From: Paenibacillus glycanilyticus
Lineage (GTDB): Bacteria; Bacillota; Bacilli; Paenibacillales; Paenibacillaceae
Direction of reading: 5' to 3'
NCBI RefSeq assembly: GCF_030161375.1
Contig: NZ_BSSQ01000008.1
Span: 62,001-126,000 of the forward strand
Length of the DNA: 64,000 nucleotides
Each line of letters begins with the position of its first letter. Position 1 is the stretch's first letter. The position numbers and the translations under genes are program-made. Shown here in pieces: positions 52,259-60,491 of the stretch. The notes beneath the pieces are model-generated. The model made no database searches, was not told the DNA's origin, and saw only the letters and a program-made list of their open reading frames with translations.

Positions 52259-53020
52259 TTATTCGTCGGACTCATCGTCCTGATTGGATGCTTCCGCTTC
52301 CGCTTCTTCGCGGCGGGAGTTCTCCAGCTTGCTTTCGCGGTATTCGCGCAGCGCCGCTTCCCCGATAACCGCTTCAAGGCGGAAGATCGGTTGGCCTTTT
52401 TCCATGAATTTCATCTCGTATTCGGTAAACACAAGATCCTCGCGAGGACCGTTTTTGTGAAGATTAAGCGAAATATTGCGCAGCTGCAGCTCCACTTCCG
52501 CGAAGCTGTTAAGCGAGAATTCGAACAAAGATTCCGAATCGGTCTTGAAATGAATTTCTCCGCGGTCGCTCAGCAGCTGCGCATATTTCCGCAAGAAGCG
52601 CGGATGCGTCAGGCGGCGGCGGGCATGTTTGCTTTTTGGCCAAGGATCGCTGAAGTTCAAATAAATCCGCTCGATCTCTCCCGGCTCAAACATGTCTTCG
52701 ATGTGCTCGATATTGGCGCGAAGCAAAGCCAGGTTCGGGGGCGATTCCACGCCGTTTTCCTCCCAGATCGTGCGCGCTTTATCGCTCGCGCGGCGGATCA
52801 ACTCATCGTACATGTCTACGCCAATGTAGTTGTTATCCGGATTACGGAAGCTTTGATTGCTAATAAAACGGCCTTTTCCCATGCCAAGCTCCACGTGAAT
52901 CGGCTTATCGTTGCCAAAAAACTCGCGCCATTTGCCCTTAAGCGGCTTGGCATCCAATACGACTAAATCCGGTTGAGCCTCAATCGACTCGCGGATTCCT
53001 TTTCTTCCTCTTAAACGCAT
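52259..53020 (-). CDS. trmB: tRNA (guanine-46-N7)-methyltransferase
   Basis: A 253-residue SAM-dependent enzyme making m7G46 in the tRNA variable loop. HVELGMGKGRFI is the SAM site, YIGVDMYDELI the second strand, and LNFSDPWPKSKHARRRLTHPRFL the family signature with the catalytic Asp; FTEYEMKFMEKGQPIFRLEA is the C-terminal tRNA-binding motif. The last 30 residues are a Glu/Asp/Ala-rich tail not part of the fold. The ATG follows AGGAGG. Confidence 0.97.
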   Translation of the reverse strand: MRLRGRKGIRESIEAQPDLVVLDAKPLKGKWREFFGNDKPIHVELGMGKGRFISNQSFRNPDNNYIGVDMYDELIRRASDKARTIWEENGVESPPNLALLRANIEHIEDMFEPGEIERIYLNFSDPWPKSKHARRRLTHPRFLRKYAQLLSDRGEIHFKTDSESLFEFSLNSFAEVELQLRNISLNLHKNGPREDLVFTEYEMKFMEKGQPIFRLEAVIGEAALREYRESKLENSRREEAEAEASNQDDESDE

Positions 53021-53095
53021 CTTGTACTGGTCCTCCTACAAATTAAGCTAGTCCTTATTGTGCCCAAGTTGAAGCGCCTTGTAAAGATGCTATTC

Positions 53096-53143
53096 AAAAA
53101 GAAAAAGCCCTGAACGATTGTTGAGAATCGCCAAGGCTTCAGG
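53096..53143 (-). terminator. Terminator after the 68-residue protein gene
   Basis: On the minus strand CCTGAAGCC and a TTCAGGGC partner enclose CGATT/AATCG; CTTTTTCTTTTTG follows. The stem is imperfect but well placed. Confidence 0.7.
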
Positions 53144-53172
53144 TTTGTATGCGTATGTTCGTTGCAAAACGA

Positions 53173-53379
53173 TTATACAAGCAGTTGATAATCAATTGGG
53201 CCTTCAGCTTGAATATCGCGGCAAGTACTCTCAATCACTTGATTAAGTTTCTTGCGAGCGGATATTTCAATATGATGGTTGTTGTGGAACCGAATTCCTG
53301 AAAGCGCCATCAATTCTTTCACCGTTAATTCAATCGTTACTTTCTCATCACCATGCGGAATTCTCGCTTGCACTGTCAT
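53173..53379 (-). CDS. Small conserved hypothetical protein
   Basis: 68 residues from the ATG at 53379, which follows GAGGTGAT; a GTG at 53388 is in frame but lies in that site. The sequence MTVQARIPHGDEKVTIELTVKELMALSGIRF has regular beta-strand spacing and the C-terminus is helical (ISARKKLNQVIEST). I do not recognise a family with known function. It is followed by its own terminator and lies upstream of trmB on the same strand. Confidence 0.6.
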   Translation of the reverse strand: MTVQARIPHGDEKVTIELTVKELMALSGIRFHNNHHIEISARKKLNQVIESTCRDIQAEGPIDYQLLV

Positions 53380-53675
53380 TAAGATCACCTCATCGATTTT
53401 TTTATTACAGCATTTCCAGTTTATCGACGTTTTATGACGATCATTACGAATTAAGCATGTAAGGTTATTTCATTGATTTGTCGCACTTTTAATATAACAG
53501 ATGATGTTAGGTATTGCAAGCCCAATTCCCTCGTATCGCAAAATTATTTCCAGTTGATTTTTACGGCTGCAAGCGGATGGTCAATCGTCTCATTTGCAAA
53601 TCCCGAATAGCATTTCCCCCCTGTTTCCGATAAAATGAAACATGCAATTCTTATCCGCTTAATAAGGAGAACGGC

Positions 53676-54641
53676 ATGAACAGTAACGGTTTGCCACTAA
53701 CGCCCGAAGAGCCAAAGCTATGGGGCGACAAGAGATTTCATACATGGAACTACGAGATGCGGGAGCAGCTTGGAGGAAAAGTGTTCAAGGTGACGCTGGA
53801 TGCGGGCTTTACCTGCCCGAACCGGGACGGCTCCCTCGCCAAAGGCGGCTGCACCTTCTGCAGCGCTAGGGGATCCGGCGATTTTGCCGGCAGCCGGCGG
53901 GATGACCTGGTCACGCAATTTAACAAAATCCGCGACCGCCAGCATCAGAAATGGCCGGAAGCGAATTATATCGGCTACTTCCAGGCTTACACGAATACGT
54001 ATGCCCCGGTAGAGGAGCTTCGGGAATATTATGAGGTTATTTTGCAGCAACCGGGGGTTGTGGGGCTCTCGATCGCTACCCGGCCGGATTGCTTGCCTGA
54101 CGATGTCGTCGATTATTTGGCCGAGCTGAACGAGAGGACTTACCTGTGGGTGGAGATGGGCTTGCAGACGATCCACGAATCCACCTCGGAGCTCATCAAC
54201 CGGGCTCACGATACGGCTTGTTATCTGGATGCCGTGCGCCGCCTCCGCGAGCGGGGCATCCGTGTCTGCGCGCATATTATTTACGGCCTGCCGCAGGAGT
54301 CGCATGAAATGATGCTCGAGACGGGCCGCGCGGTGGCCGCCATGGACGTGCAAGGCATCAAAATCCACCTGCTTCATCTCATGCGCAAGACGCCGATGGT
54401 GAAGCAGTACGAAGCCGGACTGCTCCGCTTCCTCGAACTGGACGAATATGTGAAGCTGATCGTCGACACGCTGGAATTTCTCCCGCCGGAGATGATCATT
54501 CATAGGCTTACCGGCGATGCCCCCAAGGATCTGCTCATCGGTCCGATGTGGAGCATGCAGAAATGGGTTGTCCTGAACGCCATCGATGCCGAGCTGAAAC
54601 GACGCAATACATGGCAGGGCAAACTCTGGGGGGCGGTGTAA
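53676..54641 (+). CDS. mnmL: Radical SAM enzyme MnmL (YtqA), tRNA wobble-uridine maturation
   Basis: A 321-residue TIGR01212-type radical SAM protein. The 4Fe-4S cysteines are Cys47, Cys59 and Cys62 in CPNRDGS...GGCTFC, preceded by the family start WNYEMREQLGGKVFKVTLDAGF. GYFQAYTNTYAP and LWVEMGLQTIHE are also typical. The B. subtilis orthologue YtqA has been linked to conversion of cmnm5(s2)U to nm5(s2)U in tRNA, a route replacing MnmC. The next gene, mnmM, starts one nt after its stop and would add the final methyl. The ATG follows AAGGAG. Confidence 0.92.
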   Translation: MNSNGLPLTPEEPKLWGDKRFHTWNYEMREQLGGKVFKVTLDAGFTCPNRDGSLAKGGCTFCSARGSGDFAGSRRDDLVTQFNKIRDRQHQKWPEANYIGYFQAYTNTYAPVEELREYYEVILQQPGVVGLSIATRPDCLPDDVVDYLAELNERTYLWVEMGLQTIHESTSELINRAHDTACYLDAVRRLRERGIRVCAHIIYGLPQESHEMMLETGRAVAAMDVQGIKIHLLHLMRKTPMVKQYEAGLLRFLELDEYVKLIVDTLEFLPPEMIIHRLTGDAPKDLLIGPMWSMQKWVVLNAIDAELKRRNTWQGKLWGAV

Positions 54642-54642
54642 A

Positions 54643-55221
54643 ATGGGCTTTTTATCGATTCTTAGCATGGCGCATCAATGGATCGCCGAACGTGTACAGC
54701 CAGGCGATGCGGTTATCGACGCAACCGCCGGCGGCGGCGTGGACACGCTGAAGCTTGCCGAGCTTGTTGGGCCGCGCGGCATCGTGCATGCCTTTGACAT
54801 TCAGCAGGATGCGCTGGACCGTACCGCGGAGCGCCTCCGCTCTTATGAGCGGCAGGACAAGCTTCCGGAAGTGAAGCTGCATCTGGTCAGCCATGCGTTA
54901 ATGGCGGAGGCCGTTGGTTCCTCCGCGGTAGGCCATGTTGCAGCCGTGATGTTCAATCTCGGCTATTTGCCGGGCGGCGACGAGTCGGTCATCACCGTGC
55001 CGACAACGACGGTCGCCGCCCTGGACGCGGCGCTGGCGCTGCTGCGCCGCGGCGGTATTGTGACTGTCGCGCTGTACCCGGGGCACCCGGGCGGCGCGGA
55101 AGAAGCGGCGATTGTCGCGGACTGGGCAGCGAAGCTGCCCGGGGCTTTGTATGCGGCGGTGCTATACCGCCAGCCGCAGAGAGACACCGCACCGTATTTG
55201 GTGGCGGTGGAGAAGAGGTGA
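54643..55221 (+). CDS. mnmM: tRNA nm5U methyltransferase MnmM (YtqB)
   Basis: A 192-residue class I SAM methyltransferase of the former rRNA_methylase family PF06962. The SAM site is VIDATAGGGVDTLKLAELVG, then HAFDIQQDALDRT and MFNLGYLPGGDESV with the catalytic Asn-Leu-Gly-Tyr loop; VALYPGHPGG is also conserved. B. subtilis YtqB makes mnm5(s2)U from nm5(s2)U. One nt separates it from mnmL. Its terminator stem overlaps the stop codon. Base composition is markedly GC-rich towards the 3' end. Confidence 0.92.
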   Translation: MGFLSILSMAHQWIAERVQPGDAVIDATAGGGVDTLKLAELVGPRGIVHAFDIQQDALDRTAERLRSYERQDKLPEVKLHLVSHALMAEAVGSSAVGHVAAVMFNLGYLPGGDESVITVPTTTVAALDAALALLRRGGIVTVALYPGHPGGAEEAAIVADWAAKLPGALYAAVLYRQPQRDTAPYLVAVEKR

Positions 55222-55252
55222 AGCTGCCGCAGCTTCGCCTCTTTTTCTTTTC
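55213..55252 (+). terminator. Terminator overlapping the mnmM stop codon
   Basis: GAGGTGAAGCTGC and GCAGCTTCGCCTC (stem with one mismatch) followed by TTTTTCTTTTC. The TGA stop lies within the left arm. Confidence 0.92.
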
Positions 55253-55350
55253 ACTCATTTCTACACTTTCTTAGACCTGCAACCAACGTAAATCATTTTC
55301 TTGCGCCAAACCTATTGCCGCGAACAATCTTTTTTGATACGATCATACCA

Positions 55351-55374
55351 ACTTATTAAAGATGTTTAATAAGT
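55351..55374. promoter_or_regulatory. Perfect palindromic operator of the ROK regulator
   Basis: Arms ACTTATTAAA and TTTAATAAGT are exact complements around GATG. The site is 25 nt before the ROK gene start and overlaps its probable promoter (TTGATA at 55334), a layout like XylR/NagC operators. Confidence 0.8.
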
Positions 55375-55399
55375 CTCAGTAGAGGAGTTGAACATAACC

Positions 55400-56395
55400 G
55401 TGAGTGATTTGCTCGCCACACCCAAAGAGATGAAGAATGTCATCCTGCATGGCTTGCGCTCCGCCCTGCTTACGCTAGGAAGCGCTACGAAAGCGGAACT
55501 TAGCCAGAAGCTTGGCATCAGCTTTCCGACCATTAGCAAGTTTCTGGCGCAGATGGAAGCGGCGGGAGAGTTGCTCACCGTAGGGCTTGATGATTCGAGC
55601 GGCGGCAGAAGAGCGCAGCGATACGCGTACAACCCGGAGTTTATGCTGGGGCTTGCGATCTTTTTCGAGACAACGGATCTGAGTTACACGATCTTTAATT
55701 GCATAGGGGAAATCAAGGAGCAAGGCACCACTTCATTAATTAACGACGTTCCCAGCCTTACACGGCAGATCAGCCAACTGATCGAGATTCATCCCAAGAT
55801 TAGCTCCATCGCAATTGGCGTGCCGGGTGCCGTTAACAATAACGGAGTGCTGATTCATATCCCGGATTATCCGAGCTTCGAACATATCAATCTGAAGCAG
55901 CTTCTGGAAGAGCAATTTTCCCTTCCTGTCGTCGTCGAGAACGACATGAACGCAGCTGTGCTGGGCTATTACAAAAACGGCGGAAATCAAGACAATCCGT
56001 CGCTTGTTTACTTATACTTCGGGCAAAACGGTCCCGGTTCCGGCATTATGATCAACGGGGATGTCGTACGGGGAAACACCTTCTTCTCGGGCGAGGTTTC
56101 CTTTGTCCCGCAATACGATCATGCTAATTTCCATCAGGCGCTGAAGAACGATAACAGCAAACTGGATGCCATCAGCCGGCTTGTTGCAACATTTGCGGCG
56201 ATAATTAACCCGCGGACGATTATTTTTAACGAAGCAGAAGTTACGGCATCTATTCTGGAACGGGTTGCGGAGCATAGCGCAGCTTATATTCCGAAGCAGC
56301 ATCTCCCGCAGCTAACCGCAAGCGACCTGAAGGCGGACTATCTGAACGGCCTGCAAAGCCTGGGGCTTGATCTGATGATATCCGCTTCCTCATAA
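55400..56395 (+). CDS. ROK family transcriptional regulator, degenerate kinase domain
   Basis: About 331 residues. Residues 8-75 form a winged helix (LHGLRSALLTLGSATKAELSQKLGISFPTISKFLAQMEAAGELL) and the rest an ROK sugar-kinase fold with SIAIGVPGAVNNNGVLIHIPDYPSFEHI and VVENDMNAAVLGYY. The zinc motif (CxCGxxGCxE) of true ROK proteins is missing and the domain is shortened after GEVSFVPQYD, so kinase activity is unlikely. Start taken at GTG 55400, 12 nt after GAGGAG; TTG 55388 touches that site. It likely represses itself and the adjacent permease through the upstream palindrome. Confidence 0.85.
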   Translation: MSDLLATPKEMKNVILHGLRSALLTLGSATKAELSQKLGISFPTISKFLAQMEAAGELLTVGLDDSSGGRRAQRYAYNPEFMLGLAIFFETTDLSYTIFNCIGEIKEQGTTSLINDVPSLTRQISQLIEIHPKISSIAIGVPGAVNNNGVLIHIPDYPSFEHINLKQLLEEQFSLPVVVENDMNAAVLGYYKNGGNQDNPSLVYLYFGQNGPGSGIMINGDVVRGNTFFSGEVSFVPQYDHANFHQALKNDNSKLDAISRLVATFAAIINPRTIIFNEAEVTASILERVAEHSAAYIPKQHLPQLTASDLKADYLNGLQSLGLDLMISASS

Positions 56396-56417
56396 ATATA
56401 AGAAAAGGTGAAATCTC

Positions 56418-57650
56418 ATGGCGACTTTCTTTTTGATCATTATTTATCTAGCCTTTATCAGCCTTGGCCTGCCCGATTCCTTGCTTGGAACCGCGTGGCC
56501 GGTTATGGGGCCGGAATTTCATGCCCCTCTAGGTACAGCAGGCGTGCTCTATATGACGATAGCGGCGGGTACGATCGTATCCAGCCTTGCTAGCGGAAAA
56601 ATTCTAAGCCGCTTTGGCACGGGCAGAGTTACGCTGTTCAGCTGTATCATGACGGCAGCGGCATTGCTTGGCTATTCGACTTCCCCGTCCTTGATCTGGC
56701 TGCTCTTCTGCGCCATCCCGCTAGGTCTTGGCGCCGGCGCGGTTGATGCCGGACTCAACAACTATGTTGCCGCGCATTATAAAGCGCATCATATGAGCTG
56801 GCTGCACTGCTTCTGGGGCGTAGGCGCAACGTTAGGTCCTATCATTATGGCCCAGTTCATTACGAACAACGCCTGGAGATACGGCTATATGACCGTTGCT
56901 GCGATTCAGTGCCTGCTTGTCGTAATCTTATTCTTTACCCTCCCGTTATGGGATCGCGTGGCCAAAGTCCATAAGTCTTCCTCCCCATCCGAAGAGGAGC
57001 TTGCCGTTCAAGAACCGGAAGAAGAAGAGACGACGGGGCATCCTCTCAAAATCAGAGGCATCAAGCTCGCCTTGGTCTCCTTCCTTCTGTACTGCGGCAT
57101 CGAAGCAGCGGTAGGCTTATGGGGGAGCAGCTTCCTCGTGGACAGCAAACATATATCCGCGGGAACGGCAGCCGCATGGGTGTCCCTTTATTACGCCGGC
57201 ATCACGGCGGGACGGTTTATTACGGGCTTTATCACGTTTAAAGTAAGCAACCGCAACCTGATTCGCGGCGGTCAGCTGGTTGCCCTTGCCGGCGCTTTGC
57301 TGCTCATCCTTCCGCTCCCGGACGGCTATTCTCTCGCCGGGTTAATTATTATCGGACTAGGCCTTGCGCCTATCTATCCCTGCATGCTTCACGAAACGCC
57401 GGTGCGATTCGGGAAAAAGCATTCCCAGTCCATTATGGGTTATCAAATGGCCGTCGCTTATACGGGCAGCACGCTTATGCCTCCGCTTCTCGGGCTGCTG
57501 GCTTCAACGATTTCCATCGGTATTTTCCCGGTCTATATCGTATTGTGCGCAGCTGCCATGTTCCTGTTCTCCGAGCGCTTGAACAGGTTCCTGACACTGA
57601 AACAGCCAAAGCTGCACGCGTCTCAAGCTAAGATCAGCTCAAACAGCTAA
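56418..57650 (+). CDS. MFS permease, sugar-type, in operon with ROK regulator
   Basis: A 410-residue permease with 12 predicted helices, a charged central loop of about 45 residues rich in Glu (EEELAVQEPEEEE), and the loop motif GKILSRFGTGRV between helices 2 and 3. It starts with GLPDSLLGTAWPVMGPEF and HCFWGVGATLGP, patterns seen in FucP/YfkF-like permeases. The ATG is 22 nt after the ROK stop with AAAAGGTG. The substrate is probably a sugar that relieves the ROK repressor; this is inferred from the pairing. Confidence 0.87.
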   Translation: MATFFLIIIYLAFISLGLPDSLLGTAWPVMGPEFHAPLGTAGVLYMTIAAGTIVSSLASGKILSRFGTGRVTLFSCIMTAAALLGYSTSPSLIWLLFCAIPLGLGAGAVDAGLNNYVAAHYKAHHMSWLHCFWGVGATLGPIIMAQFITNNAWRYGYMTVAAIQCLLVVILFFTLPLWDRVAKVHKSSSPSEEELAVQEPEEEETTGHPLKIRGIKLALVSFLLYCGIEAAVGLWGSSFLVDSKHISAGTAAAWVSLYYAGITAGRFITGFITFKVSNRNLIRGGQLVALAGALLLILPLPDGYSLAGLIIIGLGLAPIYPCMLHETPVRFGKKHSQSIMGYQMAVAYTGSTLMPPLLGLLASTISIGIFPVYIVLCAAAMFLFSERLNRFLTLKQPKLHASQAKISSNS

Positions 57651-57654
57651 CAAA

Positions 57655-57704
57655 AACACCTCCAAAGCCGTCCCTGAAACGGGCAATAACTTTGGAGGTG
57701 TTTT
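57655..57704. terminator. Bidirectional terminator
   Basis: AACACCTCCAAAG and CTTTGGAGGTGTT are perfect complements; TTTTGATT on the plus strand and TTTTTGTTAG on the minus. Serves the MFS gene and the convergent kinase gene. Confidence 0.9.
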
Positions 57705-57714
57705 GATTATCTAT

Positions 57715-58395
57715 TTATATTCGTCCGGCTGCCGCGGCCGCTTCCTCTCTCGCGAGGCGCGATGCCGAAATCGCATGGCCGATTTGCGCAATAATGCCGT
57801 CCAAGGAGGACGGGTCATTGGCATCATATTCGTCGATGTTGAGTCTCAGCACCGGACAAGCGTTAAACCCGCTGATCCAGGCCGCATAACGTTCGTGCAT
57901 CCGTTCCCAATAAGCACGGTCCGTCTGAATTTCCATTTCGCGTCCGCGCGCTTCAATCCGGCTCAGGATGGACGGCAAGCTGCCCTCCAAATAAATGAGC
58001 ACATCCGGATGCGGAAAATACGGCGTCATCACCATCGCTTCGAACAAGCTGGTATACGTCTCGTAATCGGTTGCGGTCATCGTGCCTTGATCCGCATGCA
58101 TTCTCGCAAAGATGCCCGTATCTTCGTAGATGGAGCGGTCCTGTACAAAACCTCCGCCCGCTTCATGAATCGCCTTCTGCTCCTTAAAGCGCTCGGCCAA
58201 AAAATAAATTTGCAGATGAAAGCTCCACCGCTCGAAATCGTGGTAAAACTTCTCCAAATACGGATTTTGCTCAACCTGCTCGAGCGAAGTCCGAAAGCCA
58301 AGACGCCGGGCCAAAGCGGAGGTTAATGTCGATTTGCCGACGCCAACCGTCCCTGCGATCGTAATCAGCGCGTCGGAAGGAATACAATGTTCCAT
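57715..58395 (-). CDS. Deoxynucleoside kinase (dGK/dCK type)
   Basis: A 226-residue kinase phosphorylating deoxynucleosides for salvage. P-loop GTVGVGKST at 15-23, substrate Glu region (SLEQVEQNPYLEKFYHD), DRSIYEDTGIFARM (the DRS catalytic motif), LIYLEGSLPSILSRIEARGREMEIQ as the LID with its arginines. Bacillus has paired dGK and dCK/dAK genes; only one is present here, and which base it prefers is not clear. The C-terminus ends in an Ala-rich tail. The ATG at 58395 has AAAGGAG. Confidence 0.92.
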   Translation of the reverse strand: MEHCIPSDALITIAGTVGVGKSTLTSALARRLGFRTSLEQVEQNPYLEKFYHDFERWSFHLQIYFLAERFKEQKAIHEAGGGFVQDRSIYEDTGIFARMHADQGTMTATDYETYTSLFEAMVMTPYFPHPDVLIYLEGSLPSILSRIEARGREMEIQTDRAYWERMHERYAAWISGFNACPVLRLNIDEYDANDPSSLDGIIAQIGHAISASRLAREEAAAAAGRI

Positions 58396-58485
58396 GTACG
58401 ATAGCTCCTTTACTCAATAAAAACATTCCACATAGCTTCCTATTGTACCATATGAAAACTTTAGAGCAACGGATTTATTTGTAAA

Positions 58486-58511
58486 TAAAGGACCGCCTCA
58501 ATAGGCGGCCC
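58486..58511 (-). terminator. Terminator of the B12-binding radical SAM gene
   Basis: On the minus strand GGCCGCCTATTGAGGCGGTCC followed by TTTATTTAC, directly past the stop at 58526. It can be read by polymerase before the deoxynucleoside kinase gene. Confidence 0.8.
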
Positions 58512-58525
58512 CAACATTGGATCTA

Positions 58526-60355
58526 TTACAAACCTGAAGCAGGTAAAGCTGCTTCGCTGATCTTCAACATATACGGTTTAGGCGTTGGTTTCGCCTGGCG
58601 TTCGCCGCCGCCAAGCGCATACAACACGGCAAGCAGCGTATGCGAATGTTTATCGATCTCTCCCGTAGCCAGATAATGCTCCAGGTCAAACGGAAGCATC
58701 TCGATCACGGTATGCTTGTGGAGCTCCTTCTCGTTCAGGCGAAGAGCGGCAAACCCTTCCGAGACTTCCTCCGGATGCTCGACCAGATGCCGCATCCAGC
58801 CTCCCCATACCGCTTTGTCCATCGTGAACTCCCACCAGGTTTTGCGCGGCTTATAGTTATGGTTCAGGAAGTAATCGTACTTCATGAGACCAAGAACAAT
58901 CTCAAGATCCAGCTTATCCGCTTCTTCGGAAGCTGCCCCGGCTTTGTAATCCGACAGGAACGCCCATAACCGGGAGAACAAATCCTCGAGCTGATGGCCG
59001 ATCTTCTGCCAACCTCTCTCTTCCCAGAAATCGCCGAACAATTGAAAGAAATCAAATGGAGAAGGGAACACCTCTTTCACCAGATAACCCAACGTGCGGT
59101 CCATCCGGTGCGCGTTCCAATATTTCTCCAGCACGTCCTCCACCCGTTTGATGCGCACGATATCGCCAAACGGCATCAAATCGTTGCCGAGCATTTCGTA
59201 AGGAGCATGGTCCATATAGAGGTAGCCCCACTTGTCGGCATCCCGCCGCAATCCCGTTCCGCGAAGCATTTTCAAGAAACCTAACTGCAGCTCCTCCGGT
59301 CCAAGCTCGAACACATCGTTAAACGTGCCGCGGAACGTATCGTAATTCTCAAGCGGCAGGCCGGCGATCAAATCCAGATGCTGGTCGATCTTGCCCGACT
59401 CCTTCACCTTCGTAACGGTCCGGACAAGCTTCTTCCAGTTCTGACGGCGCTGCACCGCTTCATTGGTTGGATCATTCGTCGACTGGACGCCAATCTCGAA
59501 GCGGAAAACGCCCGGCGGCGCATGCTCAGCCAAATAATCCAGCACTTCCGGACGCATAATGTCCGCCGTAATCTCGAACTGGAACACGCAGCCACGATGA
59601 TTCTCGATCAGAAATTTAAACATCTCAAGCGCATAATCCCGCTTAATATTAAACGTCCGGTCCACAAACTTGATCAGCTTCGCGCCGGAATCGATCAAAT
59701 ACGTAATATCCGCTTTCGTCCGCTCCATGTCGAAGTAACGGACACCAACCTCGATACTCGACAGACAGAACTGACAGCTGAACGGACAGCCGCGGCTTGT
59801 CTCGAAATAGACAACCCGGCTGCCCAGATGCGGAAGATCTTCCTGGAACCGGTGCGGCGAAGGCAACGTAGCGAGGTCCAGCTTCGGTCGGCCCGGATTA
59901 AGAAGAATTTCCGCATGGTCCTCCCGCTGCTTGCGGTAAGCTACCCCAAATACCATATGGTATTTGCCCGCGCCTTCGATTTCCGTCAGCAAATGGTGGA
60001 AAGTCTCTTCCCCTTCTCCCACCACGATAAAATCGACCTCCGGAATCCGCTCCATCCAATATTCCGTATCATAGCTGACTTCCGGTCCGCCTAGAACGAT
60101 TTTGATCTCCGGCATAATTTTGCGAAGCATATTAATGACGGTAATGGTCTCATTGATATTCCAAATGTAGCAGGAGAAGCCCACGACATCCGGCTTACGC
60201 GAAAAAATATCCGATACGATGTTCATCGCCGGATCTTTAATGGTATATTCGGCAATTTCCATATCAAATTGCTCGCCGCTATACGCCTTCAGACAGCGCA
60301 GGGCAAGCGAAGTATGAATAAATTTGGCATTAAGCGTTGATAACACAACTTTCAT
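58526..60355 (-). CDS. B12-binding domain radical SAM protein (DUF4080 type)
   Basis: 609 residues from the ATG at 60355; a GTG at 60358 directly precedes it. Residues 1-140 form a cobalamin-binding Rossmann domain (KVVLSTLNAKFIHTSLALRCLKAY, PDVVGFSCYIWN, IKIVLGGPEVSYD), though the B12-ligand DxHxxG motif is not evident. The radical SAM core holds the cluster motif ETSRGCPFSCQFCLSS (CX3CX2C) near residue 190, and RFEIGVQSTNDPTNEAVQR. The C-terminal ~180 residues are helical (DUF4080). No substrate is known for this family. It stands alone. Confidence 0.9.
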   Translation of the reverse strand: MKVVLSTLNAKFIHTSLALRCLKAYSGEQFDMEIAEYTIKDPAMNIVSDIFSRKPDVVGFSCYIWNINETITVINMLRKIMPEIKIVLGGPEVSYDTEYWMERIPEVDFIVVGEGEETFHHLLTEIEGAGKYHMVFGVAYRKQREDHAEILLNPGRPKLDLATLPSPHRFQEDLPHLGSRVVYFETSRGCPFSCQFCLSSIEVGVRYFDMERTKADITYLIDSGAKLIKFVDRTFNIKRDYALEMFKFLIENHRGCVFQFEITADIMRPEVLDYLAEHAPPGVFRFEIGVQSTNDPTNEAVQRRQNWKKLVRTVTKVKESGKIDQHLDLIAGLPLENYDTFRGTFNDVFELGPEELQLGFLKMLRGTGLRRDADKWGYLYMDHAPYEMLGNDLMPFGDIVRIKRVEDVLEKYWNAHRMDRTLGYLVKEVFPSPFDFFQLFGDFWEERGWQKIGHQLEDLFSRLWAFLSDYKAGAASEEADKLDLEIVLGLMKYDYFLNHNYKPRKTWWEFTMDKAVWGGWMRHLVEHPEEVSEGFAALRLNEKELHKHTVIEMLPFDLEHYLATGEIDKHSHTLLAVLYALGGGERQAKPTPKPYMLKISEAALPASGL

Positions 60356-60410
60356 CACGGTACCTCTTTCTGCTCTTATGCAAGCTGACTACTATTGTAC
60401 CGAAAACATA

Positions 60411-60470
60411 AGTAAAAAAGAAGAGGCTCGCCGCAAGGGGATATTCCCCAAGTCGGCAAGCCTCATCATG
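60411..60470 (-). terminator. Terminator of the HtrA-like gene
   Basis: On the minus strand GAGGCTTGCCG pairs with CGGCGAGCCTC around an inner GGGGA/TCCCC stem, followed by TTCTTTTTTAC. Confidence 0.88.
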
Positions 60471-60491
60471 AACGATATAAAAGATATGGAA

